Part shown: positions 1 through 7,082 of the stretch, piece after piece | How positions within the stretch are numbered: position 1 is the first letter of the stretch | How the letters are laid out: the number at the start of each line of letters is the position of its first letter | DNA from: Planctomycetes bacterium UBA4800 | Lineage (GTDB): Bacteria > Planctomycetota > UBA8108 > UBA8890 > UBA8898 | Reading direction: 5' to 3' | Assembly: GCA_002402755.1 (NCBI GenBank) | Contig: DHGK01000275.1 | Location: 1,397 to 13,446, forward strand | DNA: 12,050 nt | Made by a program: the position numbers and the translations under genes | The notes under the pieces: model-generated | Seen by the model: only the letters and a program-made list of their open reading frames with translations | Databases searched by the model: none | Told to the model about the DNA's origin: nothing

Positions 1-119
1 TACGGCCGGCGCCTGCAGGGCCACGGGTTCACCGAATATGTACTGGCTTCCTTCGTTGATTCAAGCCTGCATGCCACAATGACCGTCGTCAAGCCGCAAT
101 CTAACACTTTTGCGGCGAT

Positions 120-145
120 GGCGGTGCCAAGATGGCAGCCCCGCC
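120..145 (-). terminator. Weak hairpin downstream of the phosphodiesterase gene
   Basis: On the minus strand, 12 bases after the phosphodiesterase stop, GGCGG (bulge GGC) TGCC, a 5-base loop ATCTT, then GGCA CCGCC can form a 9-bp stem with a three-base bulge. No T-run follows, so it is not a canonical intrinsic terminator. It could be a 3'-end stabilising hairpin or chance pairing in GC-rich DNA. The rest of bases 1-156 is visibly less GC-rich (about 53-63%) than the genes and holds no gene I recognise. Confidence 0.25.
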
Positions 146-156
146 GGAATCACCTC

Positions 157-1437
157 TCAAGCGAGGCAGAGAGGAATGACCATCTCGTCCTTCGAGAGCC
201 CCGAGTGGGCGGCGCGAAGATAGCCGGGCGACTCGCCGTCGGGGAGGTGGTAGAGGAGCGCGGGCCCGTCCGAGAGGGCGATGAAGTCCCCGATTCTTGC
301 GCGCGTGACGGGCGCGAGCGGCTCGGGGCCGAGCAGGCGGAGGCGCTCGACCTCGGCGATCGGCAGGAGGACGTGCGTCGCTCCGAACCGCTCCCTGAAC
401 ATGCGCGCGAAGCGCGCGCGGGCGCCCGGCTTGACGTGGAAGGAAGGGACGGCCGGCTCGCCGACCGGCTCGTGCCAGAGGCAGCCGAGCAGGGGATCCC
501 CCGACCTGAGCACGGACTCGCGTGCCGGCGGCACGTTGATCAGACCGTGGTCCGCCGTGACGACGAGCCGCGCGGACTCGGGCAGACGCGCCCTCAGCTC
601 GGCCAGCTCCCTGTCGATGACGGCGAGCAGTCTCCCCGCGCGCACCGGATCGATCCCCTCGTCATGACACATGGAATCGAGCTGCGGAAGATAGAGATAC
701 GTGTAGGTGGGTCCGTGCGCCGCGGCCACATGCTCTCTGACGAGGCGCATGGCGCCGCGGATGTCGCCGTAGCCCCGCCGCGGGGTGCCGCCGGTCGAGT
801 AGCGCGAGTAGGCGCTCCCGACGATGTACTCGGGCAGCACGGCGAGCGGCGCGTGCGTGAATGTCGGGACGATGCTCGGCAGGGGAAATGCCCGTTCGGG
901 CGTCAGGCCGAGCGTCTCGAGGGGCTGCTCTGAGAACCGCTCGACGTAGGGCAGCACGGTGGCGGTCGCGCCGATCTCGGGAAAGCGCACCCACCAGCCG
1001 CAGATGCCGTGCGTCGCCGGCCACGCGGCCGTGGCCAGGCTCGTCAGCGCGACCGCGGTCGTCGAGGGGAAGACCGCGAGAAGGCTCTCGGCATGGCCGG
1101 CGCGCAGAAAGGCGTCCGGGGCGAGGAACTCGAGAAAACGCGCGCCGAAGCCGTCCACGAGCACGAACACGTAGTGGCCGGCGGGGCCTATCAGCGTCGC
1201 GAGGCGTTCGGCGCCCGCCCCGCCGGCGACGGCCGGGCGCGCGCCCGCGAGGCGCGCGAGCGCCCTGACGAGGTCGAGGAAGTTCGGCGCCGCGTGGTCG
1301 GGCCGAACGAGCGCGCCCGCCTCGAACCACGCGCACAGCCGCGCGACGTCCGCGGCATCCTCGGGGGTGACGGCGGGACGATCGCCCTCAGATGCATCGA
1401 GCGGCACACGGCCTCCATGACATGGGATCCGGAGCAC
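157..1437 (-). CDS. Alkaline phosphatase superfamily protein, type I phosphodiesterase/nucleotide pyrophosphatase-like
   Basis: A 426-residue two-metal hydrolase of the nucleotide pyrophosphatase/phosphodiesterase branch; the true substrate (nucleotide, phosphonate or lipid phosphodiester) cannot be read from sequence. The full metal-ligand set is visible: Asp95 in FVLVDGFGARF, nucleophile candidates Thr126/Thr127 in FPSTTAVALTS, Asp254 and His258 in LPQLDSMCHDEG, Asp296-His297 in VTADHGL, and His411 in AAHSGLSKDEM. A threonine rather than serine nucleophile fits phosphodiesterases better than classical alkaline phosphatase. No signal peptide or membrane segment is evident, so it is probably cytoplasmic. 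The GTG start at 1437 has GGGAG about 8 bases upstream; an in-frame GTG at 1407, preceded by GGAGG at 4 bases, would remove 10 residues and is nearly as good. It lies 75 bp downstream of thioredoxin on the same strand and may be cotranscribed with it. Confidence 0.85.
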   Translation of the reverse strand: MLRIPCHGGRVPLDASEGDRPAVTPEDAADVARLCAWFEAGALVRPDHAAPNFLDLVRALARLAGARPAVAGGAGAERLATLIGPAGHYVFVLVDGFGARFLEFLAPDAFLRAGHAESLLAVFPSTTAVALTSLATAAWPATHGICGWWVRFPEIGATATVLPYVERFSEQPLETLGLTPERAFPLPSIVPTFTHAPLAVLPEYIVGSAYSRYSTGGTPRRGYGDIRGAMRLVREHVAAAHGPTYTYLYLPQLDSMCHDEGIDPVRAGRLLAVIDRELAELRARLPESARLVVTADHGLINVPPARESVLRSGDPLLGCLWHEPVGEPAVPSFHVKPGARARFARMFRERFGATHVLLPIAEVERLRLLGPEPLAPVTRARIGDFIALSDGPALLYHLPDGESPGYLRAAHSGLSKDEMVIPLCLA

Positions 1438-1512
1438 GCGGAAAGCTCCCGGTGCGATCGGCGGCGGGCGTGACGGTTGTCGCGCCGCGCTCCGGATCGC
1501 AGGGCGCCGGGC

Positions 1513-1830
1513 CTACAGCGCACCCTCGACGGCGGCCTGGAGCTTCTTCTGGTCGGTGACCCCGGTGAAGCGCGCGACCTCGGCCCCGTTCTTGAGGAGC
1601 ACGAGGGTCGGGATGCTCTGCACCCCGAACTGCTGGGCCGTATCGGGGCTGTCATCGACATTGACCTTGGCGATCTTGGCGCGGTTTCCCAGCGCGTCCG
1701 CGACCTTCTGGAGAATTGGGAGCTGCATCTTGCAGGGGCCGCACCACGGCGCCCAGAAATCGACGAGCGTGACGCCGCCGGCGATCTCGTCCTTGAAGTT
1801 GCTGTCGGTCAGTTCGGTCACGTTTTCCAT
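1513..1830 (-). CDS. trxA: Thioredoxin
   Basis: A 105-residue classical thioredoxin, the usual family length. It has the redox motif WCGPC at residues 29-33 within VDFWAPWCGPCK, and the cis-proline in SIPT (Pro74) facing the active site. It is a cytoplasmic disulfide reductase that would be recharged by thioredoxin reductase (not in the window) and would supply electrons to partners such as the 2-Cys peroxiredoxin encoded at 3599-4198. The ATG at 1830 is chosen because the family N-terminus begins there and AGGAGAG sits just upstream; the same frame is open further upstream but that part has no thioredoxin homology. The gene is divergent from the desulfoferrodoxin cluster, with its own candidate promoter at 1976-2004 and a leader of about 140 nt. 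Confidence 0.97.
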   Translation of the reverse strand: MENVTELTDSNFKDEIAGGVTLVDFWAPWCGPCKMQLPILQKVADALGNRAKIAKVNVDDSPDTAQQFGVQSIPTLVLLKNGAEVARFTGVTDQKKLQAAVEGAL

Positions 1831-1897
1831 GGACTCTCCTCTCCTGCTCCCGAGTGGCGGCCCGGACGCGCCGGCGCCGCGCAGCGCCCATCGCATG

Positions 1898-1925
1898 CCG
1901 CGGGTTGCGCGCCGTGCAACCGCGG
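1898..1925. repeat. Imperfect palindrome in the thioredoxin leader
   Basis: CCGCG-G-GTTGC, a 7-base spacer, then GCAAC-CGCGG: ten complementary pairs interrupted by one unpaired G. It lies 68-95 bp upstream of the thioredoxin ATG, downstream of that gene's candidate promoter. It could act as an operator for a dimeric regulator or as an RNA stem-loop in the trx leader. I do not recognise it as a known site (not Fur-, OxyR- or PerR-like). Confidence 0.4.
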
Positions 1926-1975
1926 GCGTCCCCGGCGGGGCCGCCGCCGCGCCGTGCGCCCGCGCGTGCATACGC

Positions 1976-2004
1976 ATTCTATTGGTTCGAGGCGCACGCG
2001 GCAA
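1976..2004 (-). promoter_or_regulatory. Candidate sigma70-type promoter for thioredoxin
   Basis: On the minus strand TTGCCG (-35, 4/6 to consensus; plus-strand 1999-2004) is followed after exactly 17 bp by TAGAAT (-10, 5/6; plus-strand 1976-1981). It lies in a small AT-rich island inside otherwise very GC-rich DNA, which strengthens it. Transcription would start near 1969 and read through the palindrome at 1898-1925 into trx. It is back-to-back with the candidate promoter at 2039-2067. Confidence 0.5.
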
Positions 2005-2038
2005 GCCGCGGCGGATCCGGAAAAGACGGCTCTCGTGG

Positions 2039-2067
2039 TCGACAAACCCGCTCCCATGGGATATAGG
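2039..2067 (+). promoter_or_regulatory. Candidate sigma70-type promoter for the desulfoferrodoxin cluster
   Basis: TCGACA (-35, 5/6 to consensus; 2039-2044), a 17-bp spacer, then TATAGG (-10, 4/6; 2062-2067). An overlapping TAGGAT at 2064-2069 is an alternative -10. Predicted start is near 2074, giving a 5' leader of about 85 nt. The two divergent -35 boxes are only 34 bp apart (2005-2038), so one regulator could control both directions. Confidence 0.45.
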
Positions 2068-2159
2068 ATGCAGGAGTACAGCGCTGTCCGGCCATGCAAG
2101 GCTGTGGGGTGTACTCGGGATGCTGCGCGCGGCAGGCGCGGAGAGAAAGGACAGGAGCC

Positions 2160-2537
2160 ATGGCAACGGAACGATTGCAGGTATTCAAGTGCGCCAAGTG
2201 CGGCACCATCGTGGAGGTACTGCACGCCGGACCGGGGCAGCTCGTGTGCTGCAACGAGCCCATGGCGCTCCTCAAGGAGAACACCGTCGATGCCTCGAAG
2301 GAGAAACACGTCCCCGTGATCGAGCAGATTCCGGGAGGCGTCAAGGTCAGGGTCGGTTCGGTCCCGCATCCGATGGAGGCCGCGCACTGGATCGAATGGG
2401 TCCAGATCATCGACGGCGACACGATCCAGCGCGCGTTTCTGAAGCCGGGCGCGGCCCCCGAGGCGGCGTTTGCCACGGCGTCGGCGAAGATCGCCGCGCG
2501 TGAATTCTGCAACCTCCACGGATTATGGAAGGCATAG
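2160..2537 (+). CDS. dfx: Desulfoferrodoxin (superoxide reductase, two-iron-centre class)
   Basis: A 125-residue superoxide reductase that reduces superoxide to H2O2 without making O2, the usual strategy of anaerobes. The N-terminal desulforedoxin-like centre I has all four cysteines: Cys11 and Cys14 (KCAKCG) and Cys30-Cys31 (LVCCNEPM). The catalytic centre II ligands are His50 (KEKHVPV), His70 and His76 (VPHPMEAAHWIEW) and Cys117 with the nearby His120 (EFCNLHGLW); Lys49 is the usual active-site lysine. It is therefore the two-centre class, not the one-centre neelaredoxin. The ATG at 2160 has AAAGGA 8 bases upstream; upstream in-frame sequence has no homology. It is the first gene of the plus-strand cluster, probably cytoplasmic, and would take electrons from rubredoxin such as the one at 7083. 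Confidence 0.97.
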   Translation: MATERLQVFKCAKCGTIVEVLHAGPGQLVCCNEPMALLKENTVDASKEKHVPVIEQIPGGVKVRVGSVPHPMEAAHWIEWVQIIDGDTIQRAFLKPGAAPEAAFATASAKIAAREFCNLHGLWKA

Positions 2538-2541
2538 GACC

Positions 2542-3042
2542 ATGTTGAGCGAGAAAGCACTCAAGGCGTTGAACCGGCAGATGAACGCGGAGGCCGCCTC
2601 CGCGTACCTGTACATGGGGATGGCGGCCTGGCTCGACGCGCGCAACCTGCGCGGCTGCGCGGCGTGGATGAAGGTCCAGGCGCAGGAGGAGTTCCTCCAC
2701 GCCATGAAGTTCTACGACTACATCAACGAGCGCGGCGGCAAGGCCGTGCTCGCGGCCGTCGAGGCGCCGCCCGCCGAGTGGAACTCGCCGCAGGCGGTGT
2801 TCGAGGGCGTGCGCGACCACGAGCGGAAGGTGACGCAGGGCATCAACGAGCTTGTCGACCTGGCGGCGTCCGAGCGCGACCACGCCACGAACGCGTTCCT
2901 CCAGTGGTTCGTGAGCGAGCAGGTCGAGGAGGAGGCCGGCGCCGAGGACCTGGTCCACAAGATCGGCATGGTGGGCCAGCACCCGCACGGCCTGTACATG
3001 CTCGACCGGGAGCTCGGCAAGCGCAAGGCCGGCGGAGACTGA
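2542..3042 (+). CDS. ftnA: Non-haem bacterial ferritin
   Basis: A 166-residue four-helix ferritin of the FtnA type that oxidises Fe(II) at a diiron centre and stores it as mineral in a 24-subunit cage. The residues match Escherichia coli FtnA numbering: Glu17, Glu50 and His53 (QAQEEFLH), Glu94 (RDHERK), and Glu126, Gln127, Glu129 and Glu130 (SEQVEEE). The last group includes the extra site-C ligands typical of FtnA. The start at 2542 lies 4 bases after the dfx stop, with GGAAGG inside the end of dfx as likely ribosome site, so translation is probably coupled. Its role here is probably to hold iron away from the peroxide made by superoxide reductase. Confidence 0.96.
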   Translation: MLSEKALKALNRQMNAEAASAYLYMGMAAWLDARNLRGCAAWMKVQAQEEFLHAMKFYDYINERGGKAVLAAVEAPPAEWNSPQAVFEGVRDHERKVTQGINELVDLAASERDHATNAFLQWFVSEQVEEEAGAEDLVHKIGMVGQHPHGLYMLDRELGKRKAGGD

Positions 3043-3050
3043 GAGGAGCC

Positions 3051-3569
3051 GTGGGAAGCATCAACTTCAACGCCGCCGAGGTGCTCCAGATCGCCGAGCA
3101 GATCGAGCGCAACGGCGCCTTCTTCTACCGGACGGCGGCCGAGGCCGTCGCCGACCACGCCGCGGGCGCCCTCCTCAGGGATCTCGCCGAGTGGGAGGTG
3201 GGCCACGAGAAGACGTTCGCGCGCATGCGCGGGCGCCTGCCGGAAGACGCGGCGCGGTCGGACACCTTCGACCCGGACGGCGATGCGGCCAGGTACATGC
3301 GGGCCTTCGCCGACGGGCACGTCTTCGATGTGAACGCGCGCGATCCATCGGCGTTCTTCCGGCAGCAACGCACGCTCCCCGAGATTCTCAGGGAAGCGCT
3401 CGCGCGCGAGCACGACGCCATTGTCTTCTTCACGACGATGCGCGAGGTCGTGCCCGAGAACCAGGGCAAGAGCGAGGTCGAGGCCGTGATCCGCGAAGAG
3501 GTTCAGCACGTTTTCCAGATCACGCGGATGCTGGTCGAGGCCGAGGCCCGCGCGGGCGGGCGGCAGTAG
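3051..3569 (+). CDS. Rubrerythrin-like ferritin-family diiron protein without rubredoxin domain
   Basis: A 172-residue protein made only of a rubrerythrin-type four-helix bundle. Helix motifs follow the diiron pattern: QIERNGAFFY (Glu19), EWEVGH (Glu49, His52), EALAREHDAIVFF (Glu120) and IREEVQH (Glu150, His153). Members of this family are usually peroxide reductases, but a protein lacking its own rubredoxin domain needs an external electron donor; the rubredoxin at 7083 is a candidate. The GTG start at 3051 lies 8 bases after the ferritin stop with GAGAGGAG immediately upstream; no ATG occurs until residue 59, which would cut into the fold. Substrate (H2O2 or another role) is inferred from family and neighbours only. 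Confidence 0.88.
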   Translation: MGSINFNAAEVLQIAEQIERNGAFFYRTAAEAVADHAAGALLRDLAEWEVGHEKTFARMRGRLPEDAARSDTFDPDGDAARYMRAFADGHVFDVNARDPSAFFRQQRTLPEILREALAREHDAIVFFTTMREVVPENQGKSEVEAVIREEVQHVFQITRMLVEAEARAGGRQ

Positions 3570-3598
3570 GGAGCACTCGCAGAAAGGACGGTCTGATC

Positions 3599-4198
3599 AT
3601 GTGCGGATCGCTGGGAACGCTGGTCACCCAGGAAGCTCCGGATTTCACCCAGCAGGCGGTGATGCCGGACAACACGTTCAAGGATCTGACGCTCTCGAAC
3701 TATCGCGGCACGTACGTGGTGCTCTTCTTCTATCCGCTCGACTTCACCTTCGTGTGCCCCTCGGAGATCATCGCGTTCGACCGGAAGCTCAAGGAGTTCA
3801 AGGACCGGAACTGCGAGGTGATCGGCGTCTCGGTCGACTCGCACTTCACGCACCGGGCGTGGAAGAACACTCCTCTCAACGGGGGCGGCATCGGCAACGT
3901 CCGGTATCCGCTGGTCGCGGATCTCACCAAGGACATCGCGCGCAGGTACGGCGTGCTCCTGAACGATGCGGTCGCGCTGCGCGGCCTGTTCCTGATCGAC
4001 AAGGGCGGCATCGTCCGCCACATGCTCATCAACGATCTGCCCCTCGGCCGGAGCGTCGACGAGGTGCTCCGCATGCTGGACGCGCTCCAGTTCTTCGAGG
4101 CGCACGGGGACGTGTGCCCGGCCAACTGGCGCAAGGGCGAGGAGGGCATGAAGCCCACCGCCGACGGCGTCGCGGCGTATCTGGCCGAGCGGGCGTGA
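3599..4198 (+). CDS. Typical 2-Cys peroxiredoxin (AhpC/Prx1 family)
   Basis: A 199-residue thiol peroxidase that reduces H2O2 and organic hydroperoxides. The peroxidatic Cys53 sits in FYPLDFTFVCPSE, with the supporting Pro and Thr of the PxxxTxxC motif and Arg128 (ALRGLF). The resolving Cys173 lies in HGDVCPANWRKGEEGMKPT, as in typical 2-Cys dimers. A GGIG loop (residues 96-99) is present, a feature linked to hyperoxidation-sensitive Prx1 enzymes, but the C-terminal partner motif Tyr-Phe is Tyr194-Leu195. Thioredoxin (1513-1830) is the natural reductant; no AhpF is present. The ATG at 3599 has AGAAAGGA upstream; the gene follows the rubrerythrin-like gene by 29 bp, within the same apparent operon. 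Confidence 0.96.
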   Translation: MCGSLGTLVTQEAPDFTQQAVMPDNTFKDLTLSNYRGTYVVLFFYPLDFTFVCPSEIIAFDRKLKEFKDRNCEVIGVSVDSHFTHRAWKNTPLNGGGIGNVRYPLVADLTKDIARRYGVLLNDAVALRGLFLIDKGGIVRHMLINDLPLGRSVDEVLRMLDALQFFEAHGDVCPANWRKGEEGMKPTADGVAAYLAERA

Positions 4199-4217
4199 CC
4201 GCGCGGGGCGCCGGGGC

Positions 4218-4265
4218 ATGAGCGTCGAGAGCCGCGCCGCGCGCACGGCGGGACGCCGGGGGTAG
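4218..4265 (+). CDS. Possible 15-codon leader ORF ahead of zwf
   Basis: An ATG at 4218 opens a 15-residue arginine-rich frame (MSVESRAARTAGRRG) whose TAG ends 2 bases before the zwf ATG. The zwf start has only a weak G-rich ribosome site, so translation of this frame could feed ribosomes to zwf. No clear ribosome site precedes it, and chance is the simplest explanation. Confidence 0.15.
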   Translation: MSVESRAARTAGRRG

Positions 4266-4267
4266 GC

Positions 4268-5806
4268 ATGGATTCCGCGGTCACGGCCAGACTGAAGGTG
4301 TGCGTCGAGCTCACGCCCAAGCCCTGCGGCGTCGTGGTTTTCGGGGCATCGGGCGATCTCGCGCAGCGCAAGCTCCTGCCCGCGCTCTTCAGCCTGTGGG
4401 CGCGCAAGCTCATTCCTCCGAGCTTCTTCGTGCTCGGGTGCGCGCGCACGGCGATGACGACCGCGGAGTTCCGGGAGAAGGTGCGCGCCGCGATCGCGCG
4501 CCGCTGCACGGCGCGGCCCGAGGAATGCGAGGCCTTCGTCCGCCGCTGCGCCTACCTCGCGGGCGAGTACTTCGACCCGGCGTTTCACGCGACGCTCGCG
4601 AAGACGCTCGCCGAGTCCGGCGCCGAGTTCGGGACCGGGGGCAACGCCGTCTTCTATCTCGCCGTGCCGCCGTCGCTCTACGGCGCGCTCGTCGGACGCC
4701 TGAGCGCGGCCGGCCTGCTCCGCCAGGGCGAGAACGGCGAGTCCTGGCGGCGCGTGGTGATCGAGAAGCCGTTCGGCCGCGACCTGGCGAGCGCCGCGGC
4801 GCTCGGCCGCGAGATCGGCCGCGTGCTCGCGGAGGACCAGATCTACCGCATCGACCACTACCTGGGCAAGGAGACCGTGCAGAACGTCCTGATGCTCAGG
4901 TTCGCCAACGCGGTGTTCGAGCCGCTCTGGAACCGGCGGTACGTCGACCACGTCCAGATCACGGTGGCCGAGTCGATCGGCGTCGAGCACCGCGCGGGAT
5001 ACTTCGAGGAGACGGGCCTTCTCAGGGACATGTTCCAGAACCACCTCTTCATGATGCTGTCGCTGACCGCCATGGAGCCGCCCGCATCGTTCGCGGCCGA
5101 CAACGTGCGCAACGAGATCGTGAAGGTGCTCAGGGCCGTGCGGCCGTTTCCGGCGGAGGACATCCGCAACTGGATCGTGCGCGGGCAGTACGCGGCGGGC
5201 GAGGCGGAGGGGAAGGCCGCGCCGGCCTATCGGGCGGAGAAGAACGTGGCGCCCGACTCGCGGATCGAGACCTACGTGGCGGCGAAGCTCGGCATCGACA
5301 ACTGGCGCTGGAAGGGCGTGCCCTTCTACCTGCGCGCGGGCAAGCGGTTGCCGCGGCGGATGAGCGAGATCGCGATCGCGTTCAAGAGCGTGCCGCACTC
5401 GATCTTCATCCCGCTTCTGCCCGAGGACCTGTCGCCCAACGTGCTCGTCCTCAACGTGCAGCCCGAGGAGGGCGTCGCGCTGACGATCCAGGCCAAGCAG
5501 CCCGGCGCGAAGCTCTGCATGGGCGACCTGACGATGAAGTTCAACTACCGCGACGTCTTCGGGGGCGAGCCGCCCGAGGCGTACGAGCGGCTGCTCCTCG
5601 ATTGCATGCTCGGCGACCAGACGTTGTTTCTCAGAGAGGACACGATCGAGGTCGCCTGGAGCCTGCTTGCGCCGGTTCTCGACGCGTGGTCGCGCGCGGA
5701 TGAGGAGCGCGCCGGGCCGCTGTATCCGTACCGCGCGGGAACGTGGGGGCCCGAGGAGGCCGATGCGCTGCCGGGGCGCGACGGGCGCGAGTGGCGAGCG
5801 CCGTGA
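4268..5806 (+). CDS. zwf: Glucose-6-phosphate 1-dehydrogenase
   Basis: A 512-residue enzyme of normal family length that oxidises glucose-6-phosphate to 6-phosphogluconolactone with NADP+ (or NAD+), the entry step of the oxidative pentose phosphate and Entner-Doudoroff routes. The N-terminal Rossmann fold has VVFGASGDLAQRK (GASGDL at residues 26-31). Substrate-binding motifs are IEKPFGRDL (from residue 165), RIDHYLGKE (194-202, with Lys201), catalytic His241 in GVEHRAGYFEETG, and GVPFYLRAGKRLP (from 350). The start at 4268 leaves the usual short tail before the Rossmann strand. It sits 69 bp after peroxiredoxin and 45 bp before the flavodiiron gene, so it probably belongs to the same transcript and may provide NADPH for the reductases around it. 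Neither 6-phosphogluconolactonase nor 6-phosphogluconate dehydrogenase is in the window. Confidence 0.97.
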   Translation: MDSAVTARLKVCVELTPKPCGVVVFGASGDLAQRKLLPALFSLWARKLIPPSFFVLGCARTAMTTAEFREKVRAAIARRCTARPEECEAFVRRCAYLAGEYFDPAFHATLAKTLAESGAEFGTGGNAVFYLAVPPSLYGALVGRLSAAGLLRQGENGESWRRVVIEKPFGRDLASAAALGREIGRVLAEDQIYRIDHYLGKETVQNVLMLRFANAVFEPLWNRRYVDHVQITVAESIGVEHRAGYFEETGLLRDMFQNHLFMMLSLTAMEPPASFAADNVRNEIVKVLRAVRPFPAEDIRNWIVRGQYAAGEAEGKAAPAYRAEKNVAPDSRIETYVAAKLGIDNWRWKGVPFYLRAGKRLPRRMSEIAIAFKSVPHSIFIPLLPEDLSPNVLVLNVQPEEGVALTIQAKQPGAKLCMGDLTMKFNYRDVFGGEPPEAYERLLLDCMLGDQTLFLREDTIEVAWSLLAPVLDAWSRADEERAGPLYPYRAGTWGPEEADALPGRDGREWRAP

Positions 5807-5851
5807 CCGCGGCGCGTTGATCGCGCGCCCGCACACCGGAGGAAGCACGAC

Positions 5852-7060
5852 ATGTATGCAGGACTCGAGGCGCTGAAGATCACCGACCACGTCTACTGGG
5901 TGGGCGCGATCGACTGGGAGCTGCGCGACTTCCACGGCTACGCGACGGGCCGCGGCAGCACGTACAACGCGTTTCTCGTGTGCGGCGAGAGGATTGCGCT
6001 CATCGACACCGTCAAGAAGCCGTTCAAGGGCGAGATGCTCGCCCGCATCCGGTCGGTCATCGACCCGGGCGAGATCGACTACATAGTCGTGAACCACGCC
6101 GAGATGGATCACACCGGCAGCCTGCCCGAGGTCATCGCCGAGGTCGCGCCCGAGAAGGTCCTGGCCTCCTCGCCCTGCGTCAAGGCGCTCCAGGACCACT
6201 TCCACCTGACGGGCGGCGTTCAGGCGGTGAAGGACGGCGAGCGGCTGAGCCTGGGCAACCTGACCCTGACGTTTCTCGAGACGCGCATGCTGCACTGGCC
6301 GGACAGCATGTTCACGTACTGTGAGGACGAGAAGGTGCTCTTCTCGCAGGACGCGTTCGGGAGCCATCTCGCGACGAGCCGGCGCTACGCCGACGAGATC
6401 GATCCCGATGTCGTCAAGTTCGAGTCGGCCAAGTACTACGCGAACATCCTGCTTCCCTACTCGGGCCTCGTCGAGAAGCTGCTTGCCAGGGTCGCGGCGC
6501 TCGGCCTGCGCCCCGCGTTCGTGCTGCCCGACCACGGGCCGTTCTGGCGGCGGGACATCGACACGCTCCTCGGGTGGTATGCGGCCTGGGCGGAGCAGCG
6601 GCCGGAGCGCAGGGCGATCGTCGTTTACGACACGATGTGGGGGAGCACGGCTGCAATGGCGAAGGTCATCGGCGAGGGACTCGCCCGGACGGGCGTCGAG
6701 ACGACCGTCATGCCGCTCCACGGCTCGCACCGGAGCGATGTGGCGACGGCGCTCCTCGGCGCGGGCGCGCTGCTCGTCGGCTCGCCGACGATCAACAACG
6801 GCATGTTCCCGACCGTGGCCGATCTGCTGACGTACCTGAAGGGCCTGAAGCCGCGGAACCTCGCCGGCGCGGCGTTCGGCTCGTACGGCTGGAGCGGCGA
6901 GGCGGTGGGGGAGATCAACGAGTACCTCGCGGGCATGAAGGTCGAGCGCGCGGGCGAGGGCCTGAAGGTGAAGTACGTGCCGCGGCCCGAGGCGCTTGGC
7001 GAGTGCGTGGCGCTCGGGGAACTGGTCGGACGCACGCTCAACGAACGCTGCGGCGCCTGA
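5852..7060 (+). CDS. roo: Flavodiiron protein (rubredoxin:oxygen oxidoreductase, FprA/Roo type)
   Basis: A 402-residue class A flavodiiron protein that reduces O2 to water (some members reduce NO to N2O). The N-terminal metallo-beta-lactamase-like domain (about 1-250) carries the diiron ligands His82, Glu84 and Asp86 (NHAEMDHTG), His148 (MLHWPDSMFTY), Asp167 (FSQDAFGSH) and His228 (LPDHGP), spaced as in Desulfovibrio gigas ROO. The C-terminal flavodoxin domain (about 254-400) has the FMN phosphate loop YDTMWGST, then SPTINNGM and GSYGWSGEA. There is no fused rubredoxin or flavin reductase domain; the electron donor is very likely the rubredoxin starting 22 bp downstream. The ATG at 5852 has GGAGG 9 bases upstream. 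O2 versus NO preference cannot be told from sequence. Confidence 0.97.
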   Translation: MYAGLEALKITDHVYWVGAIDWELRDFHGYATGRGSTYNAFLVCGERIALIDTVKKPFKGEMLARIRSVIDPGEIDYIVVNHAEMDHTGSLPEVIAEVAPEKVLASSPCVKALQDHFHLTGGVQAVKDGERLSLGNLTLTFLETRMLHWPDSMFTYCEDEKVLFSQDAFGSHLATSRRYADEIDPDVVKFESAKYYANILLPYSGLVEKLLARVAALGLRPAFVLPDHGPFWRRDIDTLLGWYAAWAEQRPERRAIVVYDTMWGSTAAMAKVIGEGLARTGVETTVMPLHGSHRSDVATALLGAGALLVGSPTINNGMFPTVADLLTYLKGLKPRNLAGAAFGSYGWSGEAVGEINEYLAGMKVERAGEGLKVKYVPRPEALGECVALGELVGRTLNERCGA

Positions 7061-7082
7061 TGGCGCGCAAGGAGAACGACGC

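Noticed and set aside
1..933. Plus-strand frame open from base 1 through 933
   Set aside because: Most of it is antisense to the phosphodiesterase, and the first 150 bases give no recognisable protein; absence of stops is expected at this GC content.
1831..2166. N-terminal extensions of thioredoxin (to 2166) and of desulfoferrodoxin (from 2094)
   Set aside because: The extra residues have no family homology, the thioredoxin extension would run past its candidate promoter, and good ribosome sites precede the shorter starts at 1830 and 2160.
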